The position numbers and the translations under genes are program-made. Below are positions 56,350-64,000 of a DNA stretch of 64,000 nt, piece after piece (position 1 is the first letter of the stretch; every line of letters begins with the position of its first letter). The notes under the pieces were generated by a model. That model made no database searches. It was given only the letters and a program-made list of their open reading frames with translations, and had not been told where the DNA came from. Origin of the DNA: an uncultured cyanobacterium (GTDB taxonomy: Bacteria > Cyanobacteriota > Cyanobacteriia > PCC-6307 > Cyanobiaceae); NCBI GenBank assembly GCA_903858015.1, contig CAIOGZ010000023.1:1-64000 (forward strand). Direction: 5' to 3'.

Positions 56350-57498
56350 ATGGTGCACCAGGAAGGTCAACAGGAAGGTCAACAGGAAGCCGATCTGCAG
56401 GTCGCCCTGGCGGTCGCTAACGGCGCCCTGGAGCGGGGGGATTACGGCAGGGTGCGGCAGCTGCTCGAACCCCTGGCCGAGCAGCACGCCGCCGCATCCA
56501 AGGCCGGTGCCGAATTGCGCTTGCTCCTGGCCACGGCCCTGATGGGCCAGGGGCAGGCCGAAGCCGCCGCCCACTGGTGCCGGAGCCTGAACCAATGCCT
56601 CGACCCCGAACTGCGGGCCAGGGGCCGGGAGTTGCTGCTGGTGCTGGAGGCGCCCGCCCTGGAGCGCCCGCGGGAATGGTCGCTGACGCTTCCCAACCTC
56701 GCTGCCAGCGCCCAGCTGGAATCGCTGGGTGCTCCAAGCGCCAGCTTGCGGCGCAAGCGGGTGCCGGATCCGCCGCCGCCGCCGCCACCGCCGGTAGGGC
56801 CCACCCGGGCGCCGCTCGGCTTCGCCACCGTTGCAGCCCTGGTTCTGGTGCTGATGGTGCTGGCCTCCCTGCTGGGGGGCTGCATGGACGTGCGCACCGA
56901 CCTGCAGTTCGCTGGGCCTGGCCGCCTCCGCATCACCCACCACCTGCGCAGCAGCGCCGCCAACCCGACGCCATGGCAACGGCGCTATGTCGAGACCCTC
57001 AGCCATGAAGGCTTCCGCAGCCATCGAACCAGCCAGGAAACAATCCTCCAGACCGCCGTGCTGCCGATCGACCAAGCCCGCGCTGCCCTGGTGGCCAGCT
57101 TCAAGGCGGCGGCTGCCCTGGGGGTGGAACCGCTGCCCGAGCCCCGCTTGGTGCTGCGGGAACGCAACTGGCTGGTGGGGGTGCGCCAGAGGTTGTGGCT
57201 GGATCTCGACCTGGAGGGCCTGGCCCCGTTGCCGGGCGTTGATCTCTCGTTGGGGCTGGAGCCCGTCCGTAGCGGCGCCGTGCGGCGTGCCGAACCACTG
57301 GCGCTGTTGGACAGCGCCGACGGGCACTTGATCTGGCCGTTGCGGCTCGGAGAGGCCAATCACCTCGAACTCAGCTGCTGGCGTTGGAGTCCCCTGGGGC
57401 TCGGTGCCATCGCCATCGCCCTGCTGCTGCCCTTGGTGTTTGGCCTGCAACGGCTGCGGCGCCAGCTGGGTTTTGGTTTACCGGAGTTACCGGCCTAA
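56350..57498 (+). CDS. TPR-like and DUF3153 domain membrane protein
   Basis: 382 residues. The first about 110 form helical pairs (ALAVANGALERGDYGRVRQLLEPLAEQ; LLLATALMGQGQAEAAAHWCRSL) like tetratricopeptide repeats. A Pro stretch leads to a membrane helix (VAALVLVLMVLASLLGGC), then the DUF3153 domain (MDVRTDLQFAGPGRLRITHHL onwards) and a second helix (LGAIAIALLLPLVFGLQRL). DUF3153 proteins normally start with a lipoprotein signal; here the lipobox-like LLGGC is internal. The ATG at 56350 is used. Confidence 0.8.
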   Translation: MVHQEGQQEGQQEADLQVALAVANGALERGDYGRVRQLLEPLAEQHAAASKAGAELRLLLATALMGQGQAEAAAHWCRSLNQCLDPELRARGRELLLVLEAPALERPREWSLTLPNLAASAQLESLGAPSASLRRKRVPDPPPPPPPPVGPTRAPLGFATVAALVLVLMVLASLLGGCMDVRTDLQFAGPGRLRITHHLRSSAANPTPWQRRYVETLSHEGFRSHRTSQETILQTAVLPIDQARAALVASFKAAAALGVEPLPEPRLVLRERNWLVGVRQRLWLDLDLEGLAPLPGVDLSLGLEPVRSGAVRRAEPLALLDSADGHLIWPLRLGEANHLELSCWRWSPLGLGAIAIALLLPLVFGLQRLRRQLGFGLPELPA

Positions 57499-57526
57499 GC
57501 GCCCCAAACGCCACGCCCCCAGCGCC

Positions 57527-59869
57527 TCAGAGCTCCAGCGGATCGGGGTCGATGGCCAGGCTGACGCCCTTCGGCAGCAGCCCATGCAGGTCGCGGCCGG
57601 CGGCGAGGGGCAGCGGTGTGCCCGCCGGACCATGCAACAGCAGCTGCCAGCGGCTGCGGCCGGCGACCCTGGCCACCGGAGCTGGGGCGGGCCCGATCAG
57701 CTCCCAACCGGCCGACCGCACGTCCGCCGCCAGCAGGCTGGCCAAAGCGGCGGCGGCGGTGGCCGTGCCGCTGGCCGAGGCTCCCGCCAGCCGCAGCAGG
57801 CAGGCCCGGCTGAAGGGCACCAACCCTCCCCTCTGGCGCAGGCAGGCCTCCGCCTCAAGGAAGGCCCCGTAGTTGCCATCGACCAGATGGCGAATCACCG
57901 GATGTTCAGGGCTGTAGGTCTGTACCAGCACTTCACCGGGTTGCTCGCCCCGGCCGGCCCGGCCCGCCAACTGCAGCAGCAGCTGCAGGCAGGTTTCGGC
58001 AGAGCGCAGGTCGGGTCGGTGCAGCAGCCCATCGGCGGCCAGCACCGCCGCCAGGGTCACCCGCGGTAGGTCCATCCCCTTCGCCAGCATCTGGGTACCG
58101 ACCAGCACATCGGCTTCGCCAGCCGCGAAGCGCTCGAGCAGGCCCCGATGCCCATCACGACCGCGGGTGGTGTCGGCATCAAACCGGAGCAGGCGCAGGC
58201 CCTCCAGCTGCTCCCCCAGCTGCTCGAGCACCCGCTGGGTTCCAGAGCCGAAGGCCTTGAAGGCCGTCGATCCGCAATGGCGACAGTGGTGATCCGCCTG
58301 CTGCCGGTGGTCGCACCAATGGCAGCGCAACCACTCCCGCCCGCTGGTTTGGCGATGCACCGTCAGGGCCACATCGCAATGGGGACAGAGCACCGCCTCG
58401 CCGCAGCTGCGGCAGCTTTGGAAGGTCCGATAGCCCCGCCTTGGCACCAACACCACCCCCTGTTCGCCCCGCTCCGGCAGCTGGCGCAGGCGCTGGAGCA
58501 GGGCGCGACTGATCAACTGGCGGTTGCCCTCGGCCAGTTCTAAGCGCATGTCCACCACCCGCACCGGTGGCAGCGGCCTTTGGGCAATCCGTTCGGGCAG
58601 CCGCAGCAACTGGGTATCAGCCCCTGGACCCTGACAGCGAAGCCAGGATTCCAGCGATGGGGTGGCGCTACCCAGCACCAGCCGGGCCCCCTCCAGCCGG
58701 GCTCGGTGCCTGGCCACGGCGCGGGCGTGGTAGCAAGGCATCGGACTGTCTTGCTTATAGGAGCCGTCGTGTTCCTCATCCAGCACGATCAAACCCAGCT
58801 GGCCCAACGGCAGGAAGACCGCTGAGCGGGTGCCCACCGCCAGCAGGGGCTCGCCCCGGGCCGCCGCATCGAGGCAGCGCCGCCAGGCCCGCACCCGTTC
58901 GGCCTCCCCCAGGCCACTGTGGTACTCGATCACGGCATCGCCAAAGCGGGCCCGGCAGCGATCGAGCAACTGGGGAATCAGGCCAATCTCCGGGGCCAGC
59001 ATCAGCACGCTTCGACCGCAAGTGTGTTGGTGGCTAGCGGCCTGGAGATACACCTCCGTCTTGCCGGACCCCGTCACCCCCCACACCAGCAGCACGGTGC
59101 CGGCAGCGGCGCTATCGATCGCGCCAATGGCCCGCTGCTGGGCTGCGCTGGCTAGGCGCGGTTGTTCCAGGGGGCTGGGGTTTCGATCAGCCCGCTGCAG
59201 CCCCTGCCCGCGCCAGGCAGTGCCTCCAGCGACCGCTTCGGGTGGGATCAGGCGGCGGCAGATCAGGCCGCTGCGTTCGGCGCTGGCCACCAGGCTGCGG
59301 CTGAATCCGTCGCTGATCAGCTCCCGCAGCAGGCGGCCCTGGCCATGGGCCTCCAGGTGGTCGAGTAGGGCCTGCTGGCGTCCGCTGGGGGTCGCCCCGC
59401 TGGACTGCTGCTGCCCAGATGCAGGCAGTTCGATCAGGATCCGTTCCCGCCCAGCGGTGGCGACGCGCTGGGCGCGATGGCCCAGCCAACCCGGCGGCAG
59501 GGCACTTTTGAGACAACGGAACAGGCTGGTTTGGCAATCGCGGGCAACCGCTTCGATCAGGTTGCGCCAACTGGCATCGACCGCCGCCGGTTGGAGGATG
59601 GCTTCGATGGGCTGAGCTGTCTTGCCAGCCAGCTCGGGCGGCCGCTCCAGGGCCGTGGCCACGACCAGCCCCGTGTGGGGCCGGCCCTGGAGCCTGACCC
59701 GCACCAGATCACCCGCTCCCGTCGCTAGGCAGGAGGGATTGGCGTAGGTGAAGACCTGGCCCTCCCGGCCCGCCTCAACCCAGACGTGCAGCCAGGGAGG
59801 AGCTTCCTGCAGGTCTGGGCGCCTGGATGTGGTGACCTTGGCCCCCAATCTTGCGAACGTCTCAACCAA
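57527..59869 (-). CDS. priA: Primosomal protein N' (replication restart helicase PriA)
   Basis: 780-residue helicase that reloads the replisome at stalled forks. The N-terminal DNA-binding part leads to GVTGSGKTEVY (Walker A), DEEHDGSYKQD (Walker B) and GSATPSLESW. A zinc module (CRSCGEAVLCPHC, then CHWCDH and CRHCGS) follows, and VLVGTQMLAKGMDLPRVTLAA and LAGRAGRGEQPGEVLVQTY mark the second helicase domain. The TTG at 59869 is the start since a stop precedes it. It is convergent with DUF3153 and divergent from rpoD. Confidence 0.96.
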   Translation of the reverse strand: MVETFARLGAKVTTSRRPDLQEAPPWLHVWVEAGREGQVFTYANPSCLATGAGDLVRVRLQGRPHTGLVVATALERPPELAGKTAQPIEAILQPAAVDASWRNLIEAVARDCQTSLFRCLKSALPPGWLGHRAQRVATAGRERILIELPASGQQQSSGATPSGRQQALLDHLEAHGQGRLLRELISDGFSRSLVASAERSGLICRRLIPPEAVAGGTAWRGQGLQRADRNPSPLEQPRLASAAQQRAIGAIDSAAAGTVLLVWGVTGSGKTEVYLQAASHQHTCGRSVLMLAPEIGLIPQLLDRCRARFGDAVIEYHSGLGEAERVRAWRRCLDAAARGEPLLAVGTRSAVFLPLGQLGLIVLDEEHDGSYKQDSPMPCYHARAVARHRARLEGARLVLGSATPSLESWLRCQGPGADTQLLRLPERIAQRPLPPVRVVDMRLELAEGNRQLISRALLQRLRQLPERGEQGVVLVPRRGYRTFQSCRSCGEAVLCPHCDVALTVHRQTSGREWLRCHWCDHRQQADHHCRHCGSTAFKAFGSGTQRVLEQLGEQLEGLRLLRFDADTTRGRDGHRGLLERFAAGEADVLVGTQMLAKGMDLPRVTLAAVLAADGLLHRPDLRSAETCLQLLLQLAGRAGRGEQPGEVLVQTYSPEHPVIRHLVDGNYGAFLEAEACLRQRGGLVPFSRACLLRLAGASASGTATAAAALASLLAADVRSAGWELIGPAPAPVARVAGRSRWQLLLHGPAGTPLPLAAGRDLHGLLPKGVSLAIDPDPLEL

Positions 59870-60388
59870 TTCCTAAGATGGATGGGTTGGCGGTCCTCCG
59901 GGCTGCTGTCGGAACCGGACAGAGTTCCGTCCAGAGGGAAGACCCATTGAGTGAGTTCCAGGTTTTTTCCTGGGCCCTCAGGTCTGCGACCACCCCTGAC
60001 TGCACTGTCTCGGCGCCGGCCCACTCCTGGCACCGGCCGAACCCCACGGCTCCTGCCACCGATCCCAGGCTTTGGCCCCCCGGCCCTAGGCCTGTGCTTC
60101 CTCCAGACCATTTGTGCTGCCCCATGGCCGGCGAATCCTCTCCGGTATGGCCCAACACTGATCTGGAAGCTCGCCGCTGGATAACCGAACCACCTGCCGG
60201 AACCTGAAGGGCAGGCACCCTGCCCATTGGCGCAGGGTTTCCAAAACCAGCGGCCCAGCGGTTGGAAGCTGAGCAACGTTGAAGTCGTTCCTTTCAATTC
60301 GTTTCATTCCATTTCATTCCCTTCAAACGCCAGGGCGCTATCAGCCTGGTCCCACCCCACCCCGCTTCCTCTCCTGTTGTCCGTAGCC
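59870..60388. other. Divergent promoter region and long leader of rpoD
   Basis: 519 bp between priA and rpoD with no supported gene; several open frames reflect GC bias only. It should hold promoters for both genes. A perfect 7-bp stem with 8-base loop (ACCCTGC/GCAGGGT, 60217-60238) lies about 150 bp before the rpoD ATG, and the last 100 bp are pyrimidine-rich with TTCATTCCATTTCATTCC-type repeats. Confidence 0.55.
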
Positions 60389-61834
60389 ATGAGTCCTGCT
60401 GCCACCAAGCGTGTTCTCCCCAAGGTTGAGCCAGAGATCCTGGCCACGGTGACGAGCACCGGGGAGATCAAGCCGATGGTGCCCGCCATCAAGCCCAGCC
60501 TTGGCAAGCCCGCCAAGCCCGCCAAAGCGGTTAAAGCGGAAACGGACAGTACCGCTAAGAGTGCCAAGACCAGCGTCGCCAAGAGCAGCGCCGCCAAGAC
60601 CAGTGGCGCCAAGGCTGCAGGCCCAAAGACGAGTGGCGCCAAGGCTGGGGGCAAAGGGGCTGCTGGTAGCAAGAAACCAGAGGTTGTGGCCTTGGATGTC
60701 AACGCCGAAGCCAGCCTTGATGATGCAGCCGACAGCCTGTTGGCCGCCGCCGATGCGATCCCAGGACTTGAGGACGGCGACGCCCTCGATCTCGACGTTG
60801 ACGACAAGGATGAAAAACTAGACAAAGATGCCAAGAAGGATGCCAAAGCCAAGGCCCTGGCTGGCATCAAGATTGGTCCGAAGGGAGTTTATACCGAGGA
60901 TTCAATCCGGGTCTATCTGCAGGAAATTGGTCGGATACGTCTATTGCGGCCTGATGAGGAAATTGAACTAGCCCGCAAGATTGCCGATTTATTGCAACTT
61001 GAAGAACTGGCCACCCAGTTCGAGGCCGATAAGGGGCACTACCCCGACAACAAGGAATGGGCAGCCCTGGTGGAGATGCCCTTGATCAAGTTCCGCCGCC
61101 GCCTAATGCTAGGCCGGCGGGCTAAGGAAAAGATGGTGCAATCAAACCTTCGCCTCGTGGTATCGATTGCTAAGAAATATATGAATCGTGGCCTCTCTTT
61201 CCAGGACCTTATTCAAGAAGGAAGCCTGGGCTTGATTCGGGCGGCCGAGAAATTTGACCATGAAAAAGGGTATAAGTTTTCAACCTATGCAACCTGGTGG
61301 ATCCGCCAGGCAATTACCCGCGCGATCGCTGACCAGAGCCGTACGATTCGGCTGCCAGTTCACCTCTACGAAACGATTTCAAGGATCAAGAAAACAACCA
61401 AGACCCTCTCCCAGGAATTCGGCCGCAAACCCACCGAAGAGGAGATCGCCGAAAGCATGGAGATGACGATCGAAAAGCTGCGGTTCATTGCAAAATCAGC
61501 CCAGTTGCCAATTTCGCTGGAAACTCCAATCGGCAAGGAAGAAGATTCGCGCCTTGGTGACTTCATTGAGGCCGACATTGAGAACCCTGAGCAGGACGTT
61601 GCCAAAAATCTTTTGCGTGAAGATCTTGAAGGCGTGCTTGCCACCCTCAGCCCCCGCGAACGCGACGTGCTGCGACTGCGCTACGGCCTCGACGATGGCC
61701 GTATGAAAACCCTCGAGGAGATCGGTCAGATTTTTGATGTGACGCGGGAGCGGATCCGCCAAATTGAGGCCAAGGCACTGCGGAAGCTGCGTCACCCGAA
61801 TCGCAATGGTGTACTAAAAGAATATATCAAGTAG
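60389..61834 (+). CDS. rpoD: Primary RNA polymerase sigma factor (RpoD/SigA)
   Basis: 481-residue group 1-type sigma-70 factor. The first 150 residues are low-complexity, Ala/Lys/Ser rich with KTSGAKA repeats, then an acidic stretch. Region 1.2 starts [14 protein letters not shown]; region 2 has [32 protein letters not shown] and [13 protein letters not shown]; region 3 [12 protein letters not shown]; region 4 [28 protein letters not shown]. It directs general transcription. The ATG at 60389 is chosen over an open upstream frame. Confidence 0.96.
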   Translation: MSPAATKRVLPKVEPEILATVTSTGEIKPMVPAIKPSLGKPAKPAKAVKAETDSTAKSAKTSVAKSSAAKTSGAKAAGPKTSGAKAGGKGAAGSKKPEVVALDVNAEASLDDAADSLLAAADAIPGLEDGDALDLDVDDKDEKLDKDAKKDAKAKALAGIKIGPKGVYTEDSIRVYLQEIGRIRLLRPDEEIELARKIADLLQLEELATQFEADKGHYPDNKEWAALVEMPLIKFRRRLMLGRRAKEKMVQSNLRLVVSIAKKYMNRGLSFQDLIQEGSLGLIRAAEKFDHEKGYKFSTYATWWIRQAITRAIADQSRTIRLPVHLYETISRIKKTTKTLSQEFGRKPTEEEIAESMEMTIEKLRFIAKSAQLPISLETPIGKEEDSRLGDFIEADIENPEQDVAKNLLREDLEGVLATLSPRERDVLRLRYGLDDGRMKTLEEIGQIFDVTRERIRQIEAKALRKLRHPNRNGVLKEYIK

Positions 61835-61886
61835 ATTTAGTTGTGCCTATAGCCAGCATAAAGAACCACAATCCTAGCCTCCTATC

Positions 61887-62993
61887 GTGACTGCCCCTCG
61901 TCAGCAAAGACTGTCAATTGTCCTGCCAACATACAATGAAAAGCTAAATGTTTCGCCTATTGTCGAGCAGTTGCTGCCCCTTGGCGAAGATTACGACCTT
62001 GAAATACTCTTTGTTGATGACGACTCTACTGATGGTACGGCTGATGCCGTAGTTGCCCTGGCCCATCGTTACCCGTTTGTTCGCTTGATTCGGCGGGTCG
62101 GCCGTTTTGGCCTTTCCAGCGCCATCAAGGAAGGTGTGCTTAATGCAACCGGAGATGTGGTTGTCGTCATGGATAGTGATGGACAGCATCAACCTGTTGC
62201 CGTAGCTACGGCAGTACAAAATCTGCTGTCGACTAATGCTGATCTCTTGATCGGCAGCCGCTTCCATGAGCATGCTGACATTCGTGGCCTAAGTGCCAAG
62301 CGTGAGCGCAACTCCACCTGGGCCAACAATGTTGCCCGTTTTAGTTTGCCACGATACCGTCAGCTTACCGATTACATGAGCGGTTTTTTTGCATTGCGTC
62401 CGCAAAAATGCCTGCCATTTGTTAGGCAGGTTGACGTCAGCGGCTTCAAGTTTCTTTATGAGCTGTTGGCGATCAGCCATGGTCAGCTTCAGGTGGCAGA
62501 AATCCCGCTTCAGTTTCAGCCACGCATCAGCGGTGAATCAAAGCTAAATCTAGCTGTTATTTGGGATCTTGGTATCTCAATTCTTCATACTCTGCTGCGT
62601 CGCAGCGTCCCGCGTCGTGCCCTGAGCTTCGCCCTAGTTGGAAGCAGCGGTATCGTCACGCACTTGCTATTGTTTAGCCTGGCGACTAATCTGTTGTCCT
62701 TCAGTTTTGAACATGCTCAAATTCTAGCCGTTGTTTGTGCTGCAAGTACCAACTTCTTGATTAATAATGTGCTTACTTTTCGGTCTCAGCAGCTGAAGGG
62801 CAAGGCTCTGCTGGTTGGTCTAGTGAGATTTTTGATCGTTACATCACTTGGGATGATTGCCAACGTTGGCGTTTCTTCTGCTTTTTACCATAATGTAAGC
62901 GACCAGCCTCTGTTCGCCCTGCTATCTGGTATTGCAGTTGATTTTGTATGGAAATATGCGGCATCTTCCCGCTTCGTTTGGAATACACCTTGA
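61887..62993 (+). CDS. GT2 glycosyltransferase (polyprenol-phosphate type) fused to GtrA-like domain
   Basis: 368 residues. Residues 1-235 form a GT2 domain like dolichol-phosphate mannose synthase: LSIVLPTYNEKLNV, ILFVDDDSTDGTAD, VVVMDSDGQHQP and GSRFHEHADIRG. Residues about 245-368 have four membrane helices of the GtrA type (ALVGSSGIVTHLLLFSLA, FLINNVLTFRS, VRFLIVTSLGMIANV). It probably makes and flips a polyprenyl-phosphate sugar used by GT39-type enzymes, one of which follows. GTG at 61887 starts it. The gene is clearly lower in GC than others in the window. Confidence 0.9.
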   Translation: MTAPRQQRLSIVLPTYNEKLNVSPIVEQLLPLGEDYDLEILFVDDDSTDGTADAVVALAHRYPFVRLIRRVGRFGLSSAIKEGVLNATGDVVVVMDSDGQHQPVAVATAVQNLLSTNADLLIGSRFHEHADIRGLSAKRERNSTWANNVARFSLPRYRQLTDYMSGFFALRPQKCLPFVRQVDVSGFKFLYELLAISHGQLQVAEIPLQFQPRISGESKLNLAVIWDLGISILHTLLRRSVPRRALSFALVGSSGIVTHLLLFSLATNLLSFSFEHAQILAVVCAASTNFLINNVLTFRSQQLKGKALLVGLVRFLIVTSLGMIANVGVSSAFYHNVSDQPLFALLSGIAVDFVWKYAASSRFVWNTP

Positions 62994-63332
62994 TGCTGGG
63001 ACAAACGCTTGAGGCCTCATCGGGGAGGCTGCAAAAAAAGCTAAATCACCAGAGCGGGTTGGCAACCGGAAAAAAGAGAATGCACCCTGCCGATGATGGA
63101 CTCGATTGAGCAGGGCCACCATTTGCGGAAGGACCGGACTGTGTCCTTGGGCATTGATTGGGTCAAAATGGATCAACTTCACGCAGTCGCGTTACGGTTG
63201 ATTGCGAAGTAAGCCTCCGGCTTTCGAGTAATTGCATCGCTACGAATGGGGAAAATTCTTTCCAGGCCTGAGCGCTTCGATTCCGATCGCGGCGCTTGGG
63301 CTTTAATAAGCTCGGGTCGTGATCCAAAATCA
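62994..63332. other. Intergenic stretch before GT39 gene
   Basis: 339 bp with no recognisable gene or RNA. It holds several A-rich patches (AAAAAAAGC, GGAAAAAAGAG) and a weak GCCTC/GAGGC hairpin at about 63013-63030. No promoter motif could be fixed. It may contain the transcription start of the GT39 gene. Confidence 0.5.
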
Positions 63333-64000
63333 ATGCAGCCGTCGTACTTGCCCAAATCCTTGGCTCAAGATCACCCCAACCCCCCTGCCCCTGCCGCAGG
63401 GTGGTGGGGCCTCAGCTTGCTATGGCTTGGTCTGATCTGCTGGCTGGCCTTTTTCAACGGCGTTGGGATTCTCGGTCTGATGGACAAGACCGAGGCTCTG
63501 TTCGTGGAGGTAGGGCACCAGATGCTGCAGCGCGGCGATTGGGTTACGCCTTGGTGGAACGGCAAGCCGTTTTTTGACTATCCAGTCTGGGGCTACTGGA
63601 TGGTGGCTTTGAGTTTCCGGCTGTTCGGGGTCTCCCCCTGGGCGGCGCGTTTGCCCGTGGCGATCGCCGCCACTGCCGTGGTGGTGGCCAGCTTCCTGCT
63701 GCTCTGGTTATTGGCGCCCCAGGGCGAAGCATGGCGGGCCCGCTGGTTCCGGGCTGCCTTGGGGGCTGGTGTGCTGGCCACCACACCGGGCTGGATCGGC
63801 TGGGGCCGAAGTTCCACCACGGACATGTTTTTAGCCAGTGCGATCGCCCTGAGCCTCTACAGCTTTCTGCTGGCCCATCGGCTGCCGACCCGAACCCCCG
63901 CAGCGGCCCTGGCCCGGGCGGGGATGGCCTTGTTTGCCGGCATCGCCGTACTAGCCAAGGGCCCGGTGGGACTGCTGCTGCCGCTGCTGGTGGTGCTGGC
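63333..64000 (+). CDS. GT39 (ArnT/PMT-like) membrane glycosyltransferase, N-terminal part
   Basis: The window cuts this gene after about 222 codons. It starts MQPSYLPKSLAQDHP, has a first membrane helix (WGLSLLWLGLICWLAFFNG), then LMDKTEALFVEVGHQMLQRGDWVTPWWNGKPFFDYP, which matches the conserved outer-loop Asp/Glu segment of ArnT/PMT enzymes (DE-type acidic pair, here DKTEA). Further helices follow and IGWGRSSTTDMFLASAIAL is typical. It would transfer a sugar from a polyprenyl phosphate to lipid or protein. The GT2-GtrA gene upstream could supply its donor. Confidence 0.88.
   Translation, partial: MQPSYLPKSLAQDHPNPPAPAAGWWGLSLLWLGLICWLAFFNGVGILGLMDKTEALFVEVGHQMLQRGDWVTPWWNGKPFFDYPVWGYWMVALSFRLFGVSPWAARLPVAIAATAVVVASFLLLWLLAPQGEAWRARWFRAALGAGVLATTPGWIGWGRSSTTDMFLASAIALSLYSFLLAHRLPTRTPAAALARAGMALFAGIAVLAKGPVGLLLPLLVVL

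Noticed and set aside
59870-60227. Short ORFs between priA and rpoD
   Set aside because: Open on several frames by base composition only; no start signal or conserved pattern.

Overview
The window is high-GC bacterial DNA from a picocyanobacterium, most likely of the Synechococcus/Cyanobium clade. Evidence for this: chlL, por, psaM and psb27, a CRR6-type NdhI maturation factor, a Tab2-like protein, the ado/aar alkane pair, a ferrochelatase with a C-terminal chlorophyll-binding-like tail, a cyanobacterial AbrB regulator, and DUF2854 and DUF3153 proteins. The species assignment is inference. I found no rRNA, tRNA, CRISPR array, prophage or insertion sequence.

Layout. 1-9 kb: end of a WD40 protein, chlL, a zinc peptidase, two hypotheticals, por, a membrane protein, psaM (31 codons), crr6, a lipoyl-transferase-like protein and an M50 protease; this part is rich in photosynthesis biogenesis genes. 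9-15 kb: trpF, then a leftward run creatininase-ado-aar-accA-SDR-folE linking fatty-acid supply to hydrocarbon synthesis. 15-24 kb: an S1-domain RNA-binding protein whose 5' end is broken by a 10-C run, Tab2, a YfiH/PgeF-type protein, cyAbrB, a FAD oxidoreductase and ppsA. 24-31 kb: ilvB, an M23 peptidase, hemH, a chromosomal tyrosine recombinase, cobO. 31-45 kb: pyrH-frr-FAD reductase, transaldolase with EF-hands, a cell-wall cluster (FtsL-like/PBP2), CPBP protease, a two-domain histidine phosphatase, a dihydroorotase-like pseudoenzyme, lepB, a large membrane protein, an ArsC-like protein, a ferredoxin and a methyltransferase. 45-64 kb: ppa, proS, psb27, purA, a PfkB kinase, cutA, cobK, ssb, argB, DUF3153, priA, rpoD, a GT2-GtrA protein and the start of a GT39 glycosyltransferase.

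No clear new multi-gene system is present. The most unusual signal is a series of short direct tandem repeats (units 10-19 bp) sitting on or just after stop codons of unrelated genes (chlL, crr6, a hypothetical next to psaM, a small membrane protein, ppa, proS, psb27, cutA, argB). The second is the apparent poly-C frameshift in the S1 gene. Others are a zinc-ribbon-like tail on IlvB, EF-hands on transaldolase, an HxH-less dihydroorotase homologue, and a membrane protein with a voltage-sensor-like segment.

Many genes appear to use TTG or GTG starts, so several N-termini are uncertain. Long ORFs antisense to real genes are common because of GC bias and were left out.
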